Program-made: the position numbers and the translations under genes
Notes under the pieces: model-generated
What the model was told of the DNA's origin: nothing
What the model saw: only the letters and a program-made list of their open reading frames with translations
The model's database searches: none
Part shown: positions 1 to 5,155 of the stretch, piece by piece
Numbering within the stretch: position 1 is the stretch's first letter
Layout of the letters: each line of letters starts with the position of its first letter
Assembly: GCA_012520015.1 (NCBI GenBank)
Contig: JAAYPD010000358.1
Span: forward strand, 1-5,155
Reading direction: 5' to 3'
From: Methanomicrobiales archaeon
Lineage (GTDB): Archaea > Halobacteriota > Methanomicrobia > Methanomicrobiales > Methanospirillaceae
DNA: 5,155 nt

Positions 1-47
1 ACCTCTTCATGAGCCTGTCCGATACTCCTCTTTTTTATCAGAATCAT
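1..47 (-). CDS. Possible 5' end of an unidentified gene running off the left edge
   Basis: An ATG at 45-47 (minus strand) opens a frame of 15 complete codons to the window edge, reading MILIKKRSIGQAHEE. A GGGAG element lies about six bases upstream of this ATG, a plausible Shine-Dalgarno site. It would follow the Cache-protein gene in the same direction with a gap of about 24 bp, so the two could be co-transcribed. The fragment is too short to identify, and a frame this short can arise by chance. It is listed only because start, ribosome-binding site and spacing agree. Confidence 0.27.
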   Translation of the reverse strand, partial: MILIKKRSIGQAHEE

Positions 48-71
48 AAGAATCTCCCGGGGTTTTTTGTA

Positions 72-575
72 TCAGGCAGGTCCGTTGTTATCAGGATTAA
101 AGCCTGCGCATATCCACCAGCTGCCATCAACATCTGCTACAAACCAGAATTTCCCTGATGCGGCATCTGTAAACAGCCCGCCACCTGTGGTTGAAAGATC
201 ACGCATAAGCCTGACCTGACCGGAGTCATGATCATCAGAGATGAACCTGGAGCCGATATCACCATGCCTTGCGCAGTCTGCAAGAAGAATCCCGTTATCA
301 TCATACGCGGAGATAATCATCCCATCACTGCAGAACAACCCTGATGGATTGGAGAACTCTGCTAATACTGCATTTTTATCATTTTCGAGTGCGAAGGACC
401 TGGCCCTGAGTGCATGATTCATCAGTTTCTCCTGCAAGGATAATTCATATGATATCACCTCTACGTCCTGGTCTGTACCTGTCGAATTATCTTCTACAGA
501 CTGGTTATCTCCTGTTACCACACCACATGTGAGAATGAGGGCGATAAACAGCAGGAAGAACCCCTGTTTTTTCAT
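72..575 (-). CDS. Small exported single-Cache-domain protein
   Basis: A 167-residue protein. Residues 1-21 form an export signal (MKKQ followed by a hydrophobic stretch); a Cys at 17 in LILTCG might be a lipid-attachment site, but Thr before Cys is a poor lipobox. Residues 22-45 are acidic and polar, like a linker. Residues about 46-160 resemble the sCache_2 type of single Cache domain found in methanogen receptors: an amphipathic N-terminal helix, FSNPSG (75-80), the strand and turn IISAYDDNGILLAD (87-100), a GGG turn (131-133) and the closing WWICAGF (153-159). Cache domains bind small ligands outside the cell, usually as the sensor part of chemoreceptors or kinases. Here no second membrane helix or output domain follows, so it is either a free or anchored binding protein. 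The ATG has no strong Shine-Dalgarno site. The family call rests on motif pattern only; the ligand is unknown. Confidence 0.8.
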   Translation of the reverse strand: MKKQGFFLLFIALILTCGVVTGDNQSVEDNSTGTDQDVEVISYELSLQEKLMNHALRARSFALENDKNAVLAEFSNPSGLFCSDGMIISAYDDNGILLADCARHGDIGSRFISDDHDSGQVRLMRDLSTTGGGLFTDAASGKFWFVADVDGSWWICAGFNPDNNGPA

Positions 576-593
576 GGGTGTACAGTTTCACTC

Positions 594-608
594 ATCAGAG
601 TATCTGAT
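594..608. promoter_or_regulatory. Inverted repeat upstream of the Cache-protein gene
   Basis: A perfect 6-bp inverted repeat with a 3-bp spacer (ATCAGA-GTA-TCTGAT) ends 18 bp before the ATG of the Cache-protein gene. Depending on where transcription starts it could be an operator for a dimeric regulator or a small hairpin in the mRNA leader. A possible BRE/TATA-like element for the same gene is the minus-strand CGAAATTA at 627-634, which would place the start of transcription near 600, but this match is weak. Function is inferred from symmetry and position only. Confidence 0.3.
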
Positions 609-643
609 TAACCCCTGGCCTGCTGGTAATTTCGGGCAGATAA

Positions 644-670
644 CAAAAAGGATAAAACCGGTAAAAAAGA
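644..670 (-). terminator. T-rich terminator candidate after the TPR gene
   Basis: Read on the minus strand, the 18-44 bases after the TPR gene's stop codon hold three T tracts (six T, four T and five T) separated by short stretches. Archaeal RNA polymerase commonly stops at such oligo-T tracts without needing a hairpin, and no strong stem is visible here. The site would separate the TPR transcript from the downstream Cache gene, although read-through is possible. Confidence 0.5.
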
Positions 671-687
671 GAATCCGGCCTTAATGG

Positions 688-1311
688 TTAGATTTTTGCC
701 AAAGCCTTTTCTTTTCCTTCCAATGCATCTGTTAACCCAGGTTCCAGGATGAGCGCGGTTTCATAGGAATCCAACGCATCTTTGTATTGTTCAAGGGCGA
801 AGAGGGCATCACCCCTGTTACTCCATCCACGTGCATAATCAGCCGCAAATTTTATTGCATTCTCGGCAGATGCCAGGGCTTCTTCATGCCGGCCGGCCAG
901 ATTAAGGCACCAGGCAAGGTTGCTGTATGCCTTACCATATTTCGGATCAATTCGCACCGATTCGTTAAACATTTCTATTGCTTCATCATATCTTTCCAGG
1001 TAAGTCAGGGCGATCCCCTTGTTATTCCAGGCTTTTTTATAGCTTGGATCGATCTCTATGGCTTTGTCATACTGTAAAATTGCCTCTTCATACAGGCCCA
1101 TGTTTTTTAAAGTCTTCCCTTTTCCGTTTAATGCCTCAAGATCTTCAGGATCCATTATCAGGGCCTCATCAAATACAGCAAGGGCTTCGTCATTGAGGCC
1201 TTCATCGTAGAGATTATTTCCTTTTGCAACAAGTTCATCGACCGGTGACGCAGCCGCCGGCATTGATAATATCAATAACATGATCAAAAGCAGAACGCCA
1301 CTGCACTTCAT
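688..1311 (-). CDS. Exported TPR-repeat protein
   Basis: A 207-residue protein from the ATG at 1309-1311. It starts MKCSGVLLLIMLLILSMPAAAS, a signal peptide with probable cleavage near the AAAS/P junction. The rest is almost entirely tetratricopeptide repeats: five 34-residue units beginning near VDELVAKGN, LEALNGKGK, KKAWNNKGI, GKAYSNLAW and ARGWSNRGD, then a closing half-repeat ending in ALAKI. Units 2 and 3 match the TPR consensus best (W/L, G, Y, A and DP positions). Such repeats build a helical scaffold that binds other proteins or peptides; no catalytic domain is present, so the role is probably assembly or binding outside the membrane. A start 36 bases further upstream is possible (219 residues) but would place charged residues ahead of the signal peptide and lacks a ribosome-binding site. 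It is divergent from the histidine kinase and co-directional with the Cache gene. The partner is unknown. Confidence 0.87.
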   Translation of the reverse strand: MKCSGVLLLIMLLILSMPAAASPVDELVAKGNNLYDEGLNDEALAVFDEALIMDPEDLEALNGKGKTLKNMGLYEEAILQYDKAIEIDPSYKKAWNNKGIALTYLERYDEAIEMFNESVRIDPKYGKAYSNLAWCLNLAGRHEEALASAENAIKFAADYARGWSNRGDALFALEQYKDALDSYETALILEPGLTDALEGKEKALAKI

Positions 1312-1322
1312 GATAAATTCAT

Positions 1323-1330
1323 TCACCTCT
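1323..1330 (-). promoter_or_regulatory. Shine-Dalgarno site that decides the TPR gene start
   Basis: The minus strand reads AGAGGTGA here, complementary to the archaeal 16S rRNA 3' end. It lies 11 bases before the ATG at 1309-1311 and inside the coding part of the longer alternative frame starting at 1347, which itself has no such site. The spacing is a little long, but together with the signal peptide it favours the inner start. Confidence 0.6.
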
Positions 1331-1356
1331 GATCTAATCAAGCTCATAGTAAGGTA

Positions 1357-1366
1357 TCATGCATGA
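1357..1366. promoter_or_regulatory. Perfect 10-bp palindrome TCATGCATGA
   Basis: A perfect palindrome in the divergent intergenic region, on the TPR-gene side of the shared AT-rich core. It sits about where transcription from the minus-strand TATA-like element (1384-1391) would start, a position where a bound repressor would block initiation. Just to its right is a direct repeat ATGAC-TG-ATGAC at 1363-1374. The operator role is inferred from symmetry and location; a 10-bp palindrome in AT-rich DNA could occur by chance. Confidence 0.3.
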
Positions 1367-1377
1367 CTGATGACTAA

Positions 1378-1391
1378 AATATTCATATAAA
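1378..1391. promoter_or_regulatory. TATA-like core shared by divergent promoters
   Basis: On the minus strand 1391-1384 reads TTTATATG, one mismatch from the methanogen TATA consensus TTTATATA. It predicts transcription of the TPR gene starting near 1360 and a leader of about 50 bases that includes the Shine-Dalgarno site. On the plus strand the same bases read TTCATATAA (1382-1390), preceded by the A-rich CTAAAA, which resembles a TFB-recognition element. This would start the kinase transcript near 1412 with a leader of less than 20 bases. Only AAGGCAG, a weak ribosome-binding match, precedes the kinase ATG. Whether one or both directions are active cannot be told from sequence. Confidence 0.5.
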
Positions 1392-1400
1392 CCGGTGTCC

Positions 1401-1410
1401 TACAATTGTA
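1401..1410. promoter_or_regulatory. Perfect 10-bp palindrome TACAATTGTA
   Basis: A perfect palindrome lying between the plus-strand TATA-like element and the kinase ATG, ending 19 bp before that ATG and overlapping the expected start region of its transcript. The position suits a repressor operator for the kinase gene. No specific regulator is recognised, and the role is inferred. Confidence 0.35.
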
Positions 1411-1429
1411 ACAGGCAGATACAAGGCAG

Positions 1430-4400
1430 ATGATCTCAGTCCTTTACGTTGATGATGACGATTCTTTTTCCAGGGTTTTTAAGCTGTTCCTGGAGAAGAT
1501 GGGTGGTTTTACCGTTACAACCGAACGGTCCGGAGCAAGGGCGGCCGGGATGATCGAACCAGGTTCATTTGATATAGTCGTATCAGATTACCAGATGCCC
1601 GGGATGACAGGACTTGACCTTCTCAGGTCATACAAAAGCAGGGAAATAAATATTCCCTTCATTCTTTTTACCGGTAAAGGAAGAGAAGAGGTTGTAATTG
1701 AAGCGATTAACGAAGGTGCAACTTTTTACCTGCAAAAAGGTGGCGATCCACAATCTCTTTATGCAGAACTTGCTCACAAAATTCGCCAGGCTGTTCAGGC
1801 TGATGCCGCTCAAAGAGCCCTGTTAGAGAGTGAGGAAAAATTCAGACGATTATTTGAGACTGCATTTGATGGCATCATCATTCTCTCAGATTTTACAATA
1901 GTTGACTGCAATAAACAGATAACAGCCTTGTTCCATGCTGACAGGGACCAGATAATTGGAAATGACTTTACCAGGCTGGCGCCGGAGATTCAACCGGAAG
2001 GATGCAGAACAAGGAACAAAACTGAGATGCTGTTTGAGGCGGTGCTGCGGGAAGAAGGCACTTTTACCACCTGGAAGTTTAAGCGCTTGGACGGAACCGA
2101 ATTTGATGCCGAGATGAGCATAAACCGGTTTGAGACTCATGGAAGACTTTACTACCAGGCGATCATCCGTGACATCACCGAACGAATATTGGCCGCAGAT
2201 GAACTTGAGCAGCGCAATATCGATCTAAGTGCCGCATACGAGGAACTTACCGCGTCTGGTGAAGAACTAAAATTCAGGCTTGAAGAGTTACGTGAATCAC
2301 AGGAACAACTCCAGGAGAGCAGGAAAAGGTACAAGGATCTTGCAGACCTGCTGCCTGAAGGAGTCTATGAATGCACTTCGGATGGTCAGATCACTTATGT
2401 CAATCACCAGGTTTACAGGCTCTTTGGATATGAACCCAATCAACCGATTGACAGGAAAAATGTCCTTGACTTCGTCATACCAGGGGAGCGGGAAAGGGTA
2501 GTTGAAGCCTTTAAGTCGATCACTTATGATGCACCCACAAGACCTCATGAATACCAGGCCGTCAGGTCTGACGGCTCTACATTCCCTGTAATCGTTCATT
2601 CAACGCAGATGGTTGAGAATAATGAAGTTGTAGGTTTCAGAGGGGTCATCGTTGATATCTCGTATATAAAAAAGGCTGAAGAAGATATCAGGGAGTCAAG
2701 GCAGAAACTGGCAGATGTCATCGACTTTCTGCCAGATGCAACTGTAGTTATCAATAAAGAAGGTGAAGTTATCTTCTGGAACAGGGCCATCGTCGAGATG
2801 ACAGGGGTGCCAGCCGGGGAGATGCTTGGAAAAGGAAATTATGAGTATTCTATTCCGTTTTATGGAGAAAGAAGGCCCATTCTGATAGACCTGGCTTTGC
2901 ATCCTGAGGATTTTGTCAAAGAGCAATACCTGAATGTGAGATGGGAAGGGGACAAAGTTATCGGCGAAGCTTACATGACCGGGCCCACGCTGAATCAGTC
3001 ATACCTGTGGGGTGTTGCCTCTCCATTGTGGGATGAGAATGGGGATATAGTTGGTGCCATAGAATGTATCCGTGACATCACCACGAGAAAGAAGGCAGAG
3101 GAATCACTCTGGAAATCCCGCGAAGAGCTTGAGATCCTGGTGGGTGAAAGAACCGGTGAACTTACACAGGCAAACAAGGCTCTTCGTGAGAGTGAAGAGA
3201 GGTACAGAACCCTGGTGGAATTTTCTCCAGACGCGATCTTCGTTCATGACGGAAAACAAATCCTGTTTGCAAATCCTGCTGCTGTCCGGCTTTTAGGTGC
3301 TGGAAAGCCGGACGAACTCGTTGGCGTTGATCTCTATACATTTGTGCATCCTGATTACCATCATTTCGTCAGTTCCCGGATTGAATCATCATTAACAGGA
3401 TCGGAATTTGGTCTTCCGATAGAAGAGTGGTTTGTTAGTAAAACCGGGGAAAACCTGCAGGTTGAAGTCTCAACCATGACGATCCGGTACCAGGGAAAAC
3501 CTGCAATCCTGGTCATCGTGAGGGATATCAGGGCACGAAAAAGAGCTGAAGCCCAGCTTATGGAATATGCAAGGGTCCTCGAAGAAAAGAATCATGAATT
3601 GGACTTTTTAGCCAACCGGCTGATCGTAGTGAACCAGGAACTTGACGAACGCGTAAGGAAACGGACAGGAGAAGTAAACAGGCTTTTAAAACAGAAGGAT
3701 GATTTTATAATCCGGCTTGGCCATGACCTGAAGACCCCCCTGACCCCGCTAATTGCCCTGCTTCCAACCCTTTTCCATGAAGAGAAAGACATTGAAAAGC
3801 GTGAACTCTACAGGGTTCTTCTTCGTTCGGTGTACTCAATAAGGGAACAGACCGAGAAGATCCTTACACTGGCAAGACTAAGTGAGCAGGGCGGGGTGGC
3901 AGAATTCGAGATGATCCACCCTGCATCATTAATACACCAGGCAGTTGAGAAGCAGTCATTATTTATTGAACAGAAAAACCTGTCTGTTAAAGTACTTGTC
4001 CCCGATGATCTAACGGTCCGTTTTTCAAACAGGGATGCATCTTCAGTGTTTGAAAACCTGCTTGGCAATGCGGTAAAATATACTCAAAATGGCGGCCGGA
4101 TCAGGGTGCTTGCAGAGAGCGATGAAAATGCTGTAACGATCATATTTGAGGATACCGGGATTGGACTGTCTGCGGAAGAAAAAGTTCATGTTTTCGATGA
4201 CTTTTACAGGGCCGATAAGTCCCGTCATGACCGGCAGTCTTCCGGTCTTGGGCTTGCCATTGTAAAACGGGTGATGGATTATTATGGAGGAAGGGTTTGG
4301 GTAGAGAGTAATGGCCATGGCACCGGTTCACGGTTCATGATCTGCCTTCCAGTTACCCGCGACGGATGCAAACAACCTTCATTATTTATCATACCGTTTA

Positions 4401-4453
4401 AGAGATCTTACGAATGTGCTGATTCTGGGCACCAGGGAGCCTGGATCCGGTAA
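1430..4453 (+). CDS. Cytoplasmic REC-(PAS)4 sensor histidine kinase
   Basis: A 1007-residue signalling kinase without a signal peptide or membrane helix. A receiver domain (1-125) comes first, with acidic pocket D8/D9, phosphoacceptor D53 in SDYQMPG, T81 and K103. Four PAS sensor domains follow at about 132-250, 301-412, 427-552 and 590-700, each ending in a D-I motif such as RDIT and joined by charged coiled coils (about 253-300, 555-590 and 700-755). HisKA holds the phosphorylated H765 in GHDLKTPL (Asp replaces the common Glu). The HATPase has N-box E875/N876/N880, G1 box DTGIG from D908, F-box FDDFYRADKS and G2 box GLGLA from G939. It should autophosphorylate on H765 and relay phosphate; the receiver could take phosphate from H765 or another kinase. 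No PAS ligand is identifiable. The catalytic fold ends near residue 976; the remaining tail runs antisense into trpA and may be a recent extension. No partner regulator lies in the window. Confidence 0.93.
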   Translation: MISVLYVDDDDSFSRVFKLFLEKMGGFTVTTERSGARAAGMIEPGSFDIVVSDYQMPGMTGLDLLRSYKSREINIPFILFTGKGREEVVIEAINEGATFYLQKGGDPQSLYAELAHKIRQAVQADAAQRALLESEEKFRRLFETAFDGIIILSDFTIVDCNKQITALFHADRDQIIGNDFTRLAPEIQPEGCRTRNKTEMLFEAVLREEGTFTTWKFKRLDGTEFDAEMSINRFETHGRLYYQAIIRDITERILAADELEQRNIDLSAAYEELTASGEELKFRLEELRESQEQLQESRKRYKDLADLLPEGVYECTSDGQITYVNHQVYRLFGYEPNQPIDRKNVLDFVIPGERERVVEAFKSITYDAPTRPHEYQAVRSDGSTFPVIVHSTQMVENNEVVGFRGVIVDISYIKKAEEDIRESRQKLADVIDFLPDATVVINKEGEVIFWNRAIVEMTGVPAGEMLGKGNYEYSIPFYGERRPILIDLALHPEDFVKEQYLNVRWEGDKVIGEAYMTGPTLNQSYLWGVASPLWDENGDIVGAIECIRDITTRKKAEESLWKSREELEILVGERTGELTQANKALRESEERYRTLVEFSPDAIFVHDGKQILFANPAAVRLLGAGKPDELVGVDLYTFVHPDYHHFVSSRIESSLTGSEFGLPIEEWFVSKTGENLQVEVSTMTIRYQGKPAILVIVRDIRARKRAEAQLMEYARVLEEKNHELDFLANRLIVVNQELDERVRKRTGEVNRLLKQKDDFIIRLGHDLKTPLTPLIALLPTLFHEEKDIEKRELYRVLLRSVYSIREQTEKILTLARLSEQGGVAEFEMIHPASLIHQAVEKQSLFIEQKNLSVKVLVPDDLTVRFSNRDASSVFENLLGNAVKYTQNGGRIRVLAESDENAVTIIFEDTGIGLSAEEKVHVFDDFYRADKSRHDRQSSGLGLAIVKRVMDYYGGRVWVESNGHGTGSRFMICLPVTRDGCKQPSLFIIPFKRSYECADSGHQGAWIR

Positions 4454-5155
4454 ACATGCTTCAATCTCTTTTACTAATGCAGAACCCACGATAACCGCAT
4501 CGGCTCCTGCTTTTACCCATTCCCTGACCTGTTCCTGGCCCGATATACCAAAACCAGGGGCAATCGGGATATCAGTCATAGTTTTCAAATTTTCAAGCAG
4601 TTTCCTTGCAGCAGGGTCAGTACTCTGCCTCATACCCGTAACTCCCAGGGCTGCGACAAGATAAATAAATCCACTGCTCACTGTCAGTATCTTCTGTAAT
4701 CTTTCAGGTGAGGTTGTCGGGCCGACCATCATGACAGGAGATATACCTGCTGTTTCAGCTGCAGCAATATATGGGCCTGCTTCCTCGTATGGAAGGTCTG
4801 CCACCACCACTGCGTCTATACCAGCATCTGCTGCATCCTGGTAGAACCTGTCAATATCCCGCTGCAGGATCAGGTTGGTGTATGTAAGGGTAACAAGAGG
4901 TATCTCAGATCCTCTCCTGACTTCCCTTACCAGGTCAAAAAACCGGTCGGTATCCATCCCTGCTGCAAGGGCACGCCCGCCGGCCTGCTGGATAACCGGG
5001 CCGTCAGCTACCGGGTCAGAGAAGGGAAGACCAAGTTCGATGATATCCGCCCCACCGCTCTCAATTGCCCGGATAATCTCAAGGCTTGTTGCAAAGTCGG
5101 GATCTCCTGCGACGATAAATGTCATGAGAAGGGTTTCTGTGCGGTTTTGAAAAGC
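4382..5155 (-). CDS. trpA: Tryptophan synthase alpha chain, 5' end outside window
   Basis: TrpA splits indole-3-glycerol phosphate into glyceraldehyde 3-phosphate and indole, which is channelled to TrpB. The frame stays open to the right edge: before the internal ATG at 5123-5125 it reads AFQNRTETLL, the normal TrpA helix preceding the first strand, so the true start is off-window, about ten residues away by comparison with E. coli TrpA. Numbered from that internal Met, catalytic residues are E30 and D41 in ELGLPFSDPVADGP (equivalent to E. coli Glu49 and Asp60). Other family motifs are AGDPD (6-10), VADLPYEE (108-115), the loop GVTG (161-164), and the phosphate-binding turns PGFGIS (190-195) and VGSAL (213-217). 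The C-terminus RSLKRYDK is complete. The last 72 bp overlap the convergent kinase gene. As the 3'-most visible trp gene it is probably last in a trp cluster to the right; no clear terminator is seen after its stop. Confidence 0.96.
   Translation of the reverse strand, partial: AFQNRTETLLMTFIVAGDPDFATSLEIIRAIESGGADIIELGLPFSDPVADGPVIQQAGGRALAAGMDTDRFFDLVREVRRGSEIPLVTLTYTNLILQRDIDRFYQDAADAGIDAVVVADLPYEEAGPYIAAAETAGISPVMMVGPTTSPERLQKILTVSSGFIYLVAALGVTGMRQSTDPAARKLLENLKTMTDIPIAPGFGISGQEQVREWVKAGADAVIVGSALVKEIEACLPDPGSLVPRISTFVRSLKRYDK

Noticed and set aside
51..70. CCCGGGG followed by six T on the plus strand as an intrinsic terminator
   Set aside because: The GC stretch cannot form a hairpin with a loop, and no plus-strand gene ending here is visible; at most it could end a plus-strand transcript from outside the window.
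618..640. CTGC...GCAG stem between the Cache and TPR genes as a structured RNA
   Set aside because: Only four pairs with a long loop; not enough for an RNA element.
787..1077. Plus-strand open frame of 96 codons
   Set aside because: Lies opposite the TPR gene, whose repeat periodicity proves the minus strand is coding; the translation has no recognisable features.
2152..2599. Minus-strand open frames opposite the kinase, one of them Ser-rich
   Set aside because: They mirror the PAS and coiled-coil coding sequence; Ser-rich translation is the usual antisense reading of Glu- and Leu-rich helices.
1800..3600. Repeated segments such as ESEEKFRRL and ESEERYRTL in the kinase as DNA repeats
   Set aside because: These are the conserved helices at the start of each PAS domain; the similarity is at protein level and normal for multi-PAS kinases.
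4416..4664. Plus-strand frame of 82 codons after the kinase
   Set aside because: Antisense to well-conserved TrpA sequence. I considered it as a frameshifted continuation of the kinase, but the kinase fold is already complete before it.
4875..5150. Plus-strand frame of 91 codons
   Set aside because: Antisense to the catalytic N-terminal part of trpA; no features of a real protein.
1..5155. CRISPR array, insertion sequence, tRNA or phage-type cargo
   Set aside because: I found no regularly spaced repeats, transposase motifs, tRNA-like cloverleaf or terminal inverted repeats; nearly all the window is explained by four ordinary genes.

Overview
The window looks like euryarchaeal DNA, most likely a methanogen of the Methanomicrobia. 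This is inferred from three things: methanogen-style signalling genes (a REC-first, multi-PAS cytosolic histidine kinase with a GHDLKTPL H-box and a small exported Cache protein), an archaeal TATA-like element between divergent genes, and a GAGGTGA-type Shine-Dalgarno site. No rRNA or other phylogenetic marker is present, so the exact lineage cannot be fixed.

Layout from left to right: (1) a possible gene start on the minus strand running off the left edge (1-47, weak); (2) a minus-strand gene for a small exported single-Cache-domain protein (72-575), with a short inverted repeat just upstream of its start; (3) a 112-bp gap with T-rich tracts on the minus strand that could end transcription of the next gene; (4) a minus-strand gene for an exported protein of five TPR repeats (688-1311, with the start moved inward to fit the signal peptide and ribosome-binding site); (5) a 118-bp divergent intergenic region with one AT-rich TATA-like core and two perfect 10-bp palindromes; (6) a plus-strand gene for a 1007-residue cytoplasmic sensor histidine kinase (REC-PAS-PAS-PAS-PAS-HisKA-HATPase, 1430-4453); (7) the minus-strand trpA gene (tryptophan synthase alpha chain), whose true start lies beyond the right edge. 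The kinase and trpA converge and overlap by 72 bp.

The genes do not form one pathway. TrpA is housekeeping tryptophan biosynthesis and probably the last gene of a trp cluster lying to the right. The kinase, TPR protein and Cache protein form a signalling or envelope neighbourhood. The Cache protein carries an extracytoplasmic ligand-binding type of fold but no output domain, while the kinase has many cytoplasmic sensing domains and no membrane segment. A functional link is possible but unproven. I see no mobile element, CRISPR array, RNA gene or clearly new defence-type system.
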